64,000 nt of DNA, from positions 1-64,000 of the forward strand of contig NZ_JABUXW010000008.1 in NCBI RefSeq assembly GCF_014897585.1, given 5' to 3'. Below the pieces are notes generated by a model. It did no database searches and had not been told where the DNA came from. It worked only from the letters and a program-made list of their open reading frames with translations. The position numbers and the translations under genes were made by a program. Source of the DNA: Brachybacterium tyrofermentans (lineage in GTDB: Bacteria > Actinomycetota > Actinomycetes > Actinomycetales > Dermabacteraceae). Of the stretch, positions 1 to 8,741 are shown in pieces (the first letter of the stretch is position 1; each line of letters opens with the position of its first letter).

Positions 1-177
1 CGCGAACAGGGAGATCAAACGTCCGCCCACAGGGAGATCCCGATGTCCCTTGACACCAGTCTGGGAGACCCAGAAGGTTGTGGACTCCGGCGAAACGGAT
101 GGCTCGATGTGTTCGAGCACGGCGGGAGGGAGCAGGCCCTCAGCGGTCGCGCCGACCATCTTGTCGTACGTAGACAT
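1..177 (-). CDS. Phage tail-region protein, N-terminal part (runs off window)
   Basis: The reading frame starts at an ATG at 177 and stays open for 59 codons to the left edge, so only the N-terminus is visible. It begins MSTYDKMVGATAEGLLPP. The start is preceded on the minus strand by GAAAGGGG, a plausible ribosome binding site, and by a terminator cassette at 190-227, so this is the first gene of a new transcription unit. It lies just downstream of the minor tail genes, where siphophages usually carry tail fibre, holin or lysin genes. No family is recognised from 59 residues. Confidence 0.6.
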   Translation of the reverse strand, partial: MSTYDKMVGATAEGLLPPAVLEHIEPSVSPESTTFWVSQTGVKGHRDLPVGGRLISLFA

Positions 178-189
178 TGTTCCCCTTTC

Positions 190-227
190 GGGCATAAGAA
201 AAGCGCCCGTGCGATGCATGGGCGCTT
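190..227 (-). terminator. Terminator hairpin with ATGCC cassette, copy 1
   Basis: On the minus strand an 8-bp stem (AAGCGCCC with GGGCGCTT, 201-227) is followed by TTTTC and then TTATGCCCGAAAGG, leading into the ATG at 177. It separates the minor tail genes from the next gene. The hairpin and T-run look like an intrinsic terminator, and the TATGCCC tail recurs at seven other phage junctions. Confidence 0.75.
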
Positions 228-242
228 GGTGGAGTGGGGTGC

Positions 243-314
243 CTATTCGGTCACTGATTCCTCGTCGACGGCGTGCAGGTCGATGCCACCGTCGTATGGG
301 TCTGGGTCAGGCAT
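243..314 (-). CDS. Very small phage protein (23 aa)
   Basis: An ATG at 314 opens a 23-codon acidic frame (MPDPDPYDGG at the start, EESVTE at the end) that overlaps the stop of the preceding gene at 307 by a few bases, the same coupled arrangement seen through most of this prophage. It sits at the end of the minor tail operon, immediately before terminator copy 1. Siphophages often carry a tiny XkdX-like gene in this position, but the sequence is too short to assign. It could be non-coding. Confidence 0.4.
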   Translation of the reverse strand: MPDPDPYDGGIDLHAVDEESVTE

Positions 315-531
315 CGGCACTCATAGCGGCGATCTGTTCCTGGGTCAGTGCGTCGGTGAGTGCCTGCTCGTCCCCGCCGCCGTCGCGGTACACCTTCGCC
401 AGAGCCTCGATCTGTTCGGGGATCGCCGCGAGGTTCACGCGCCGCTCCTGCTCGGTGATGACCGCCCGGCGAGACTCGTCGAGTTCGTCATCCGAATACG
501 TGCGGTAATCGTCCATTTCTGCTCCGTTCAT
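307..531 (-). CDS. Hypothetical phage protein (74 aa)
   Basis: Starts at the ATG at 531, which overlaps the TGA of the upstream gene in an ATGA junction, so it is probably translationally coupled. An internal ATG at 516 (MDDYRTYSDDE) is an alternative start. The protein is acidic and predicted helical, rich in Glu, Asp and Ala (DELDESRRAVITEQE), without membrane segments or Cys. Its position after the tail fibre gene suggests a tail accessory or tail-associated chaperone role, but no family is recognised. Confidence 0.65.
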   Translation of the reverse strand: MNGAEMDDYRTYSDDELDESRRAVITEQERRVNLAAIPEQIEALAKVYRDGGGDEQALTDALTQEQIAAMSADA

Positions 532-1439
532 GCCGGTTTGCCCGGTGGCATTGAGGGGGTGCTCTCCTGGGTCATCCACGACACGAGGCCCTGGATCGGC
601 TGCACTGCACCTGCGCCGTCCTTCGCGCTGTAGATAACGAGGGAGCCGTTCGCCGCCAGCCGGACAGGCCCGAGAGCCTGGGACTGATTGACAAAAGTGT
701 TCGCCGAGGACCGGCTTGACAGCGTCGGAGCCAGCGGAACATAGGACCAGTTGCGTGCGGTCCTGAACCCGTCCGGGATGGTCACGCCCCAGGAGTGCCA
801 CGTAGCAGAGGGAACGTCCGTGACGAGCAGGTTGTAGAAGTCGAGCCACACCGTCGATCCGGTCCGGGCAAGGTACAACTTCCCCGACGTGACCGGGACC
901 GGGATCAGCGACGTGATGTCGCGCCACCCCGAGTCGTAAGCATCACTCGAGGGGGCCACTGTGTCGTACAGGCCCACCACGGCAGTCTCGACAAGGTCAC
1001 CAAAGCCGCCGCCTGCGCCCTGGCGCGCCACCAGGCCCCAGTCCGCAGCGGAGACGCCAGGTTCGCCTGTGTCGCCAGCAGTCAGCCTCGCCCACGAGTC
1101 GCCACCGTGAGTGACGACGTCGTTGACCCGGTAGGTCTGGCCCGCCTCCCACGCTCCGACGTAGGTCATGCCCTCCATGCCCGCGATGTCAGCCGCAAGC
1201 ACATCGTCGCGGGCGAGCGACGCGGACTCCACGGTCGAGGTGTATGACGTCGCGCCCGCGAGCCCGGCATCCACATAGCCCGTCGACGCCTTCCCTGCGA
1301 GATCCGAGTTGATACTGCTCTCGAGATCGTCGATAGCGAAAGCGGTTGTCGATGCGACCTTCTGCATCTCTGCGGCGCCCGTCTTGATGTTCTCGTCGTT
1401 CGCTGGCGCGGTGATTCCGCGGCCCATGTTCGGTGCCAC
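528..1439 (-). CDS. Phage minor tail / fibre-like protein
   Basis: A 303-residue protein. The N-terminal third is Ala/Ser/Thr-rich and helical, typical of a trimeric fibre stalk. A middle segment around residues 92-130 (YVGAWEAGQTY, VNDVVTHGGDSW) looks like the short carbohydrate-binding fold of the CBM5/12 type often found in phage fibres and chitinases. The C-terminal 150 residues are beta-rich. It follows the large minor tail gene and is coupled by ATGA to the next small gene. The likely role is host surface recognition at the tail tip. The CBM resemblance is by eye only. Confidence 0.75.
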   Translation of the reverse strand: MAPNMGRGITAPANDENIKTGAAEMQKVASTTAFAIDDLESSINSDLAGKASTGYVDAGLAGATSYTSTVESASLARDDVLAADIAGMEGMTYVGAWEAGQTYRVNDVVTHGGDSWARLTAGDTGEPGVSAADWGLVARQGAGGGFGDLVETAVVGLYDTVAPSSDAYDSGWRDITSLIPVPVTSGKLYLARTGSTVWLDFYNLLVTDVPSATWHSWGVTIPDGFRTARNWSYVPLAPTLSSRSSANTFVNQSQALGPVRLAANGSLVIYSAKDGAGAVQPIQGLVSWMTQESTPSMPPGKPA

Positions 1440-1460
1440 AAGGGCCCCCTTTCGTGATGG

Positions 1461-3755
1461 TCACCCCAGCGGGGTGTTGCCGAAGTCTGTCCAGGTGTCC
1501 CCAGCCCGGTCAGCACCGAAGTCCGACCAGGTTTCCCCGGCGCGTGCGGCACCGAAGTCGTTCCAGGTGCGGGCGAGACTGATGACCGTGGTGGGCATCA
1601 GGCCGATGGACTGCGTCATGGTTCCGGCTGCGAGATCCACACGGAGCCGGTTGCTGGTCACCACGCCGGTGATGTCCAGCTCGGTCCGGTCCGGCATGAC
1701 GGCGCGCACCCGGTCCCCGACCTGTAGGGCGAGGGCCGGCATTACATCGAGACCGTCGATCGTTGGCCGCGGCTGGGTGAGGGACGCTGCGGCGTAGTCG
1801 GCGGTCTGGCCCGCGTAAGTGGCGGACTGGATCCACCAGCCCGGATCGTGGGTGAAGTCCGGGGCTGCGCTATCGCCCCTGATGGACGATGTTGCGACGT
1901 CGTCCATGAACACGATGCGGCGCTTGCCGCGCAGGATCGGAAGCCTCTCGCCCCGGTTCCGTTGCCACAATGCCGTGTCCGTCTCGTACTCGCCCGGCAG
2001 TTCGAGCGCGGCCTGCTCGCCGGACTGCAGGTTGGTGACGGTGTGCTCGAACACGAACGTGTCATCCGTGACGCGGCGCACCGACGGGATGATCGAGTTT
2101 GTGACCCGCTCACCGCCCGTGTCGTTGACCGCGATCCCGCCGTAAACGGACTTGATGCCCCGGTTGATGACGTAGTAGTTCGGGGTGTTCGCGGAGTACC
2201 GGATCGGGTCGAGGTCGACGCCGAGCCAGATCTCATCCGAGGGGACGTTCACGAAGACCTCGGACGTGTCGCCCGCTTCGAGAGTGTCGCCCGAGTTCTG
2301 CCACAGGGTGAGGTTGGTGCGCCACCGCATGGTTACCATCGGGTCCCGGTACTTCACGTGCACGCGACGGCGGGCCGACTCGGCACTGTGCGACCAGGAC
2401 AGTTCCTTCACATGGTCGGCCCCGGTGAGGGTGCCGACTGTGCCGCGTGAGGCGAGGAGGCCCCGGTCCCACCACTGCAGCACGTCGAGTTCGTCGATCC
2501 ACCACTGGGCGAACTCGGCGTCCGCGAGATCGTTGAGCAGGTCGAGGACGTTGCCGTTCACCTGCGTGGGGAGGCCCGTCAGGGAGTTACGCCCGGACAT
2601 GGACGCGTTGATCACCGCCGACGGCGTCGAAGACAGTGGCCCCCATTCGATGGTGGGATACCCGGCCTGGAATGCTCCCTGCGCGTCGGTACCGTTCGCC
2701 CAGATCTGGGTGACCACGCCGGACAGGTCGCCGGACTTGATCGTGGCCGTGCCGGTGCTGATCGTCGACAGGGTGCCGTCAGCGTTCCGGAAGCGCAGTT
2801 GCGCGGTTAGCGTCGAGCCTGAGCGGGAGTAGCGGACAGCGACCCGTGTCGCGTTCCCCTTCGTGGCAGACACCAGATCAACCGGCGAGCCTGACGAGGG
2901 GTAGTAGCGGGCGTACACGGTACCGGCAGCGTGACCGATCGCGAGATCGCCCGACCCGACACGCACTCGAAGGAACGTCGACCCGCCGTCGAGGTCGACA
3001 ATCTCCTGCGTGATCTCCATCGGACGGTTGAAAGTCAGATCGAGGCCCGACCAGGAGAACGGCGCGTACGTCGCGGTCACGTTGTGGACCGCCATGCCGT
3101 AGCTGGTCTTGCGCCAGTTCGGGTACGCCTGGCCTGACGCGTCCGGCTCCTGCTTCACCGAGGTCAGGCAGTCGCCGCGCTCCGGCCACGTCGACCCCTG
3201 GAATGTCACCGACGAGAAGCAGTACGCCGATGGTGCCGGGGTCGCGTACCGGCCCGCCGCACGCAGCAGCCGGTCGGTGATCCACGTGGTGTGCAGGTAG
3301 ATGTACCGGTGCGTGTTCGTGTCAACCAGGGACGGCATGATGTCCGACAGGGCAGGCAGAGTGACGAGGGTGTCGAGGGCGCGGTAGTTGTCCCGGACGC
3401 CGAAGCTGATCGTCCTGCTCGTGTCAGTGCCGGAAGGGTCAACGACCACACCCTTGAGCTGCGTCCACTCGGTGCCGGTGCCGTCGGAGAGGATCACCTC
3501 AACACGAGCCTGCGGGCGCGGAGGCCACACCGGATCAGTGCCCCACGGATGGTGGACACGGTCGTCGACAATGTCGCCCCACGTGGCAGTCACGTCGCCG
3601 GTCGCGGCAGTGAACCCCGCACCTGTCGGGAGCCCGGACGGGATCTCGCGATCCACCGACACGGTCTGCACGCTCGCACCGATGTCCCGGCCATCGACCA
3701 GGATTCGCCCCGTGATGTCGTAGACGTTCGATGTAGTGACTCCACCTACCTGCAT
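1461..3755 (-). CDS. Phage minor tail protein (tail hub / Tal-like)
   Basis: Start taken at the ATG at 3755 (MQVGGVTTSNVYD), which shares one base with the TAA of the upstream gene; the open frame continues further upstream but without coding character. The product is 764 residues. It has the order expected of the gene after the distal tail protein: an N-terminal hub-like beta region (residues 1-130), a long middle rich in Trp, Ser and Thr resembling a jelly-roll, and a C-terminal hub segment. The last 45 residues hold tandem copies of a TWxDFGxxRAG motif. It probably forms the baseplate hub and contacts the cell wall. No peptidase motif is visible. Confidence 0.8.
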   Translation of the reverse strand: MQVGGVTTSNVYDITGRILVDGRDIGASVQTVSVDREIPSGLPTGAGFTAATGDVTATWGDIVDDRVHHPWGTDPVWPPRPQARVEVILSDGTGTEWTQLKGVVVDPSGTDTSRTISFGVRDNYRALDTLVTLPALSDIMPSLVDTNTHRYIYLHTTWITDRLLRAAGRYATPAPSAYCFSSVTFQGSTWPERGDCLTSVKQEPDASGQAYPNWRKTSYGMAVHNVTATYAPFSWSGLDLTFNRPMEITQEIVDLDGGSTFLRVRVGSGDLAIGHAAGTVYARYYPSSGSPVDLVSATKGNATRVAVRYSRSGSTLTAQLRFRNADGTLSTISTGTATIKSGDLSGVVTQIWANGTDAQGAFQAGYPTIEWGPLSSTPSAVINASMSGRNSLTGLPTQVNGNVLDLLNDLADAEFAQWWIDELDVLQWWDRGLLASRGTVGTLTGADHVKELSWSHSAESARRRVHVKYRDPMVTMRWRTNLTLWQNSGDTLEAGDTSEVFVNVPSDEIWLGVDLDPIRYSANTPNYYVINRGIKSVYGGIAVNDTGGERVTNSIIPSVRRVTDDTFVFEHTVTNLQSGEQAALELPGEYETDTALWQRNRGERLPILRGKRRIVFMDDVATSSIRGDSAAPDFTHDPGWWIQSATYAGQTADYAAASLTQPRPTIDGLDVMPALALQVGDRVRAVMPDRTELDITGVVTSNRLRVDLAAGTMTQSIGLMPTTVISLARTWNDFGAARAGETWSDFGADRAGDTWTDFGNTPLG

Positions 3756-4552
3756 TACCCGACCTCCGTGACTGTGAAGCTCGCATCTTCGAGCGTGAGC
3801 CTGGACTGGGCGATGATGAGTTCCCGAGACAGGCCGTGCACGACCGTGCGGGTTGCGCCCCGGCCCGGCGCGTACGGCATCAGCGAACTGGTCAGCGAGA
3901 TTGCGATGCCTGCTGTCTGCTGCGCCCACATCTGGAACGTCATCGACGCGGCCCCCGGAGGGGGCGTCAGGGTGACGTGACGGCGCGTCAGTGTGCTCGT
4001 GCCTGTGAACCGTGTTGACTCGGTCGCGATGTACTCGCCAGCCGCGCCGCGCCAGATCACCGAGATCTGCGTGTCGCCAGAGACGGTCCCGCCGCGCATC
4101 CACGCCGACACAGTCACCGGGACACCCTGGGGGATCGGGACTTGATCCAACAGTCCGTTCCGGTAGGGGAACGAGAAGTTGTTGCCCGAAGCGGCGACCG
4201 CCTTCACGAACAGACCCGGCTCAACCTCCACCAGGCTCGCGTCGAGACCCGTGTGAGTCCCGACTGCGAGCGCCGCGTAGGCAGGGGCGAGGATGTTGTG
4301 CAGCACCGCGTCATCCGGGTAGTACACGAACGGCGGCATGGAGAAGTCGGCCAGATGCTCGAACACGGCCATGTCCCGCGGTGACACGGCCCCGATGTCC
4401 ACGGACCACTCGCGGAGCACCGACCGGCCAAGGAACGCCTTGCGCCGCGACTGGGTGTCCTCGAACAACACCGCCCGCCCGCCCCCACTGGAAAGGCGGG
4501 ACGGACAGGCGACCTTCATCAACGCGCCCGGTGTACCGATGTACGTCGTCAT
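3755..4552 (-). CDS. Distal tail protein (Dit-like)
   Basis: A 265-residue protein starting MTTYIGTPGALM, coupled by an ATGA overlap to the tape measure gene upstream and by TAATG to the hub gene downstream. Position (first gene after the tape measure) and length match siphophage distal tail proteins, which form the ring joining tail tube and tail tip. The N-terminal half is beta-rich and the C-terminal half resembles a galectin-like or carbohydrate-binding sandwich (segment FPYRNGLLDQ, then ISVIWRGAAGE). Assignment rests mainly on gene order. Confidence 0.75.
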   Translation of the reverse strand: MTTYIGTPGALMKVACPSRLSSGGGRAVLFEDTQSRRKAFLGRSVLREWSVDIGAVSPRDMAVFEHLADFSMPPFVYYPDDAVLHNILAPAYAALAVGTHTGLDASLVEVEPGLFVKAVAASGNNFSFPYRNGLLDQVPIPQGVPVTVSAWMRGGTVSGDTQISVIWRGAAGEYIATESTRFTGTSTLTRRHVTLTPPPGAASMTFQMWAQQTAGIAISLTSSLMPYAPGRGATRTVVHGLSRELIIAQSRLTLEDASFTVTEVG

Positions 4553-7500
4553 CGTGCCCCCATCGCTCGTGAGTTGGACTTGCCGCGCTGGTAGAGACCC
4601 GCCGCGACACGGTCAGTGACCTGAGCGATGACAGTCGCGGACTGGAGTCCACGCACCATCGCGGCCTCGATCCCTGCCTGGTCGACGGACGCCGTCACCG
4701 GGCCCGACTGCTGGGCACGCTGCTGCTGATAGGCCGGCGCATACTGCACGGGCGCCACCGACCCGTTCTCGACGCCGCCACCCGTTGCCAGGTGGAGCGT
4801 CTTCGCGCCGGCGAGGATCTGCTGACGGAGCGAGTAGATCGCCTGGTGTCCGCCTGCGACACCGACCTCGTTCGCGGTCCACACGTGCTCGTTGTTCGAC
4901 AGCTTCGCGTCGATCGAGTCCGACGTGCCAGTGCCGGGACCGTGGACAGCGCCACCCGATGCGAACCGAGACGAGCCGCCACCACCCTTGAATCCAGGGT
5001 CGGAGTACGAGACGTTGATTCGCGCCGTACGTGTGCGCGCCGCGTAATTGATGGCGTTGTTGGCTGATCCCGTGTTGGCGTTCACGTCGATGGATCCGCT
5101 CGAGCTGTTCGCGTGCCCTACGGCGCTGTCCGTCGAGCCGATTGCGCCCGAGTTGTTGCCGTCGATGTCGACAGTGCCGCCTGAGCGGTTGATCGCCGCG
5201 ATAGCGACACCGAGCGCCTGATCTGCGGGGTACGTGGTGCCGTCAATGGTCACCGTGCCATCGGAGTTGTTGATGATCCCCACCAGCGAATCCAGCACCT
5301 GATCGCCAGGTGTCGCATTGCCGTTGATCGTCACCGTGCCGCCGGCACTGTTGACCGCCAGTGACAGCTGGTTCAGCTCCCAGGAGGCGGGCTCGATGTC
5401 GGCATTGATCGGCACGTCACTCGTGTAGACGTCACCGACCTGGGAGCCCCAGATCGTGACTTCCTCCTGCGCACCCGACGTGTCCGCGTCGACCGGCACC
5501 TCGGGCGGCTCCTCGGACAGGATGCCCGTGGTGAACTCATCCCACTCGCCTTCGGCGGGGGCAGTATCTGCACTGATCGGCACCTCGGGCGGGTTGTAGC
5601 CGAGATCGTCCCAGTGCGCCGCCCAGTCAGCCTTCGCCTGGTCGGTCTCGAGCTTGACGAGAGTCTCGATCTCCTCCGGTGTACCGAGCAGCTGATCGAC
5701 GTACTCCTCGGCAATCTCCTTGCTGCCCGTCATCTCCGTAGCGACGTCGATCAGATCCTCGCGGGCCTTCTCAAGGAACGTCCCCGACTTGCCCTCTGCG
5801 GCGAGAGAATCCGCCGTAGCGAGAGCCTGGTCCGCCAGGTCCAGGAGAGCGGTCTTGTTGGCGTCAGCCGCCTTAGTGCCGTCCTCCCAGTGCTTGCCGT
5901 TCTCGTCGACGGCCTTGCCGGCCTCCTTGAGAGACTCCTTGTAGTCCATCGCGGCACGCTCGGCGGTAATGAACTCGTTCGACAGGTCGTTCAGGGACTT
6001 TCGGTAGTCCTCCGTCGCTGTCGCGGCCTCCTCGGCCGCGCTAGCCGCACCATCGAGACCTTCCTCGAGGCCTGCGGCGGCAGCACCTGTCTCATCCATT
6101 ACTGGGGCGAGCTCGCCGGTGGCGATCTTCGCCAACGTGGCATTATCGGCCGTCAAACCCATCTCGGTTGCGATCGGTTCAAGGGCGGTACGGAGTCCCG
6201 GCATCTGGGCGATGATGTCCTCAGCCGTGTACCCGTACTCGGCGGCAGACTCCACCGCGGCATTAAAGGTCTCCGACAGATGGTCCATCGTGCCAGCCAT
6301 CGCGAAAGTTGACAGCGCCTGGTCGAGTGAGGAGATCTGCTCCTTCGCAAGCGACACATCACTGTCGAACAGCCCGAACACAGAACCAGCAGAGTCCAGG
6401 GCCTTCATGAAGCCGCCCATGTTGACGGACTCGATTGCGTACCCGAAGTCCTTCACGGACGCGCCACCCGTGCCCGTCACAGCCACCATTTCGTCGATGT
6501 CTGCTGCAGTGACGACAGCGGTGGCGGCGAGGTTCGCCAGCTTCGACGACATCTCATCGGCAGACACTGCCGTATCTGAGAACAGCTCAGCAACCGCGCT
6601 CGCCCCGGCGAGCACCGCGAACGCGGCGCCCGCAATGCCTGCGGCCCTGCCAACCTTGCCCATCCCGGACGCGACGCGTGGGTTGATGTCCGCCAGAGTC
6701 TTGAACGACTGGACGGTATCCATCACTCGCGGGAACAGTAGAAGGAAGCCGCCTGCCCCGAGACTTGCCGCACCTGCGATACCGGCCAGGCCGCCGAGCG
6801 CGGCGTGGATTGGCCCGGGCAGATCCGCGAACCAACCCGCCAGGTCCGCAACGCCGCCAGCCGCATCGGCCACCGCAGGGAGGAAGACGCCTCCGATGCT
6901 GATCCCAGCGTCCACGAAGGCGTTCTTCGCGATCTGCACGCGAGACTCGGCGGTCTTGTACCGCTCATTGGCCTCTTCTATGAGGGCGGTACCCTTCTCG
7001 AACTCAGAGTTCCCCAGCGCCATCGCGTCGGACATGACTCCAGTCGCGAGCGCGAGACGACGCATTGTGTCCGCTTCACGCAGGCCAGTGATGCCGAGCT
7101 CTGTGAGGACCCCGTTCGTGGACATCCCGAGCGCGGACGTGTCCGACAGCCCCTCAGTGAACGCCACGAGCGCCTGGGCCGGGTCGTTCTGCCATGCCTC
7201 GGTGAACTGTTCGGCAGTCATGCCGGAGACCGCCGCGAATAGGTCGAGCGAGTCGCCGCCCTCTTCGACAGCCTTGCTCATGCGGTTCATGCTCTGCGTC
7301 ATGGCAGAGCCGCCTGCCTCAGCTTCGATGCCTACCTGAGACATCGCAGCCGAGAGACCCATGATCTCGCCCTCGGAGAGGCCGGCCTGCGTGCCAGCAG
7401 CCGCGAGGCGCTGGGAGAGTGCCACGATCTCCGATTCCGTCGTGGCGAAGTTATTGCCGAGGCCCACCACCGTGGCGCCCAGTCGACCGATATCGCCCTG

Positions 7501-8040
7501 GGATGTGCCAGTGACCGTGATGAAGCGGGCCAGGGCGGTCGCGGCTTCGTCTGCGGAGAGGTTCGTCGCCTCGCCCATGTCGATCATCGTGCGGGTGAAG
7601 CTGAGGATGTTCGGGGTCGCGATACCGAGCTGACCTGCAGCCTCAGCTACGGCTGCGATCTCCTGATGGGACGCGGGAAGCTCGCGTGCCATTCCGCGCA
7701 GGCCGGCTTCGAGTGCCGCGAATTCGGACTCCGAAGCGTCAACCGTCTTGCGGACGCCTGCGAACGCGGACTCCCAGTCCATCGCGGCCTTCGTTGCGAG
7801 ACCGAGGCCACCCAGAGTCGCAGCGCCAAACGCCGTCAGTGTCGTGCCAGCAGTCGTCCACGCCGCCTGGTTGTTCTTTGCGGACTGGACCATCCGGCCC
7901 ATCGATGTCTCTGCCTGCTTCGCAGACTGCTCCGTGGCCTTCGCTGTAGACTCGGCAGCCTTCGTCGCCGCATCGAACTGCGACTTGAAATCCTGGACAT
8001 TCGCCCGGAGAGTGACTGTAATGCTGCGGTTTCCGGCCAC
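4549..8040 (-). CDS. Tail tape measure protein
   Basis: A 1163-residue protein beginning at a GTG at 8040 with GGGGG upstream. It has the features of siphophage tape measure proteins: a helical, Ala-rich N-terminus (ATKAAESTAKATEQSAKQAE), a minor-tail domain of the TP901 type over roughly residues 75-400 (MDWESAFAGVRKTVDAS; WQNDPAQALVAF), and hydrophobic Gly/Ala-rich segments near 400-480 that may insert in the host membrane. Residues about 880-1000 carry four degenerate repeats of some 27 residues built on GTVTI(N/D)G. It is the largest gene of the window, directly after the G/GT chaperones, and its length sets tail length. Confidence 0.95.
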   Translation of the reverse strand: MAGNRSITVTLRANVQDFKSQFDAATKAAESTAKATEQSAKQAETSMGRMVQSAKNNQAAWTTAGTTLTAFGAATLGGLGLATKAAMDWESAFAGVRKTVDASESEFAALEAGLRGMARELPASHQEIAAVAEAAGQLGIATPNILSFTRTMIDMGEATNLSADEAATALARFITVTGTSQGDIGRLGATVVGLGNNFATTESEIVALSQRLAAAGTQAGLSEGEIMGLSAAMSQVGIEAEAGGSAMTQSMNRMSKAVEEGGDSLDLFAAVSGMTAEQFTEAWQNDPAQALVAFTEGLSDTSALGMSTNGVLTELGITGLREADTMRRLALATGVMSDAMALGNSEFEKGTALIEEANERYKTAESRVQIAKNAFVDAGISIGGVFLPAVADAAGGVADLAGWFADLPGPIHAALGGLAGIAGAASLGAGGFLLLFPRVMDTVQSFKTLADINPRVASGMGKVGRAAGIAGAAFAVLAGASAVAELFSDTAVSADEMSSKLANLAATAVVTAADIDEMVAVTGTGGASVKDFGYAIESVNMGGFMKALDSAGSVFGLFDSDVSLAKEQISSLDQALSTFAMAGTMDHLSETFNAAVESAAEYGYTAEDIIAQMPGLRTALEPIATEMGLTADNATLAKIATGELAPVMDETGAAAAGLEEGLDGAASAAEEAATATEDYRKSLNDLSNEFITAERAAMDYKESLKEAGKAVDENGKHWEDGTKAADANKTALLDLADQALATADSLAAEGKSGTFLEKAREDLIDVATEMTGSKEIAEEYVDQLLGTPEEIETLVKLETDQAKADWAAHWDDLGYNPPEVPISADTAPAEGEWDEFTTGILSEEPPEVPVDADTSGAQEEVTIWGSQVGDVYTSDVPINADIEPASWELNQLSLAVNSAGGTVTINGNATPGDQVLDSLVGIINNSDGTVTIDGTTYPADQALGVAIAAINRSGGTVDIDGNNSGAIGSTDSAVGHANSSSGSIDVNANTGSANNAINYAARTRTARINVSYSDPGFKGGGGSSRFASGGAVHGPGTGTSDSIDAKLSNNEHVWTANEVGVAGGHQAIYSLRQQILAGAKTLHLATGGGVENGSVAPVQYAPAYQQQRAQQSGPVTASVDQAGIEAAMVRGLQSATVIAQVTDRVAAGLYQRGKSNSRAMGAR

Positions 8041-8070
8041 GAATGCCCCCTATTTGGTTATGGAGTCGCC

Positions 8071-8385
8071 ATGAACGGCCCACGCGGAACGGTCCTGCTC
8101 GCTGTGCTTCTTGTGATTTCGGGGTACCTCGGGGTCATCGCCCGGGCCCTCACGGGGTTGCCTCTGTTTGGGCTTATGGGGCTCGCCGGGTTCCTGTTCG
8201 CAGCCGCGCTGGTCTTGGGCGAAGTGCTAGCTCGGTTCCGCTCCGGTCTTGCCGAGCCGCGAGTCAAGGAGCGCAAGCCGAAGCCGGACGGGGAATACCG
8301 AGAAACCAGAGATGGCGGGCCCGTGCCGACCTTCCTCGACCCGCCGAAGCGGTCAATCCGCGAGGACTACTACCGGGGCCCCTAA
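8071..8385 (+). CDS. Small membrane protein on the opposite strand of the tail operon
   Basis: A 104-residue protein starting MNGPRGTVLLAVLLVISGYL at an ATG with GGAG six bases upstream. It has two predicted membrane helices (residues about 7-25 and 32-52) followed by a charged cytoplasmic tail (ERKPKPDGEYRETRDGG, ending EDYYRGP). It is transcribed against every neighbouring gene and fills the space between the tape measure start and the T-chaperone stop. The opposite-strand frame here is Arg/Ser-rich noise, which supports this strand. Its placement suggests a moron-type gene that could be expressed from the lysogen. No family recognised. Confidence 0.7.
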   Translation: MNGPRGTVLLAVLLVISGYLGVIARALTGLPLFGLMGLAGFLFAAALVLGEVLARFRSGLAEPRVKERKPKPDGEYRETRDGGPVPTFLDPPKRSIREDYYRGP

Positions 8386-8741
8386 GCGCTCCCGTCCCGC
8401 CAGCCCACAAGTAGCCCGCGCTCGCGCACGTTGCCCTCCTTGGACTGCTCCTCCGTGTACTCCTCGACCGCGACCAGCCACGCACACGTCGACTCGACTG
8501 GCTCGGGTTCCGGGTCCGTGAAGGTGGGGGAGTCTTCATCGCACTCATCGCGGTAGTGGCGAGCGCCCGCGCCGGACGGGCACAGCTCGGCGTCATGCAC
8601 CTTCCGCGCCATAGCCAGCAGACGATCGACTTCATCCCAGCCAGGGGGGCCACCCAGGAAGTGGGACAGCGTCGTGCCCCACTCCCGGGCGACGTCCTGG
8701 GTGTCTCTCAGTCCCGGGAATCGTCGGAGGACTCGGGCGAG
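8382..8741 (-). CDS. Tail assembly chaperone, T segment of the G-T frameshift product
   Basis: This frame is entered by a -1 slip at 8741-8747 from the upstream G gene. After the slip it reads LARVLRRFPGLRDTQDVARE, then WGTTLSHFLGG, then RLLAMARKVHDAELCP, giving 119 more residues and a fusion of about 298 residues. The frame is open well upstream of its first ATG at 8612, and the part before that ATG reads as good protein, so it is not an independent gene. G and G-T proteins bind the tape measure during tail tube assembly in lambda-like siphophages. Position just before the tape measure gene agrees. Confidence 0.8.
   Translation of the reverse strand, partial: LARVLRRFPGLRDTQDVAREWGTTLSHFLGGPPGWDEVDRLLAMARKVHDAELCPSGAGARHYRDECDEDSPTFTDPEPEPVESTCAWLVAVEEYTEEQSKEGNVRERGLLVGWRDGSA

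Noticed and set aside
8058..8276. Minus-strand gene between the tape measure and chaperone genes
   Set aside because: Sequence is Arg/Ser/Pro noise; the plus-strand frame here has membrane helices, a ribosome site and protein-like composition.
8382..8612. Independent 76-codon gene starting at 8612
   Set aside because: The frame reads as good protein well upstream of that ATG and is reached by the -1 slip; it is the T segment rather than a separate gene.
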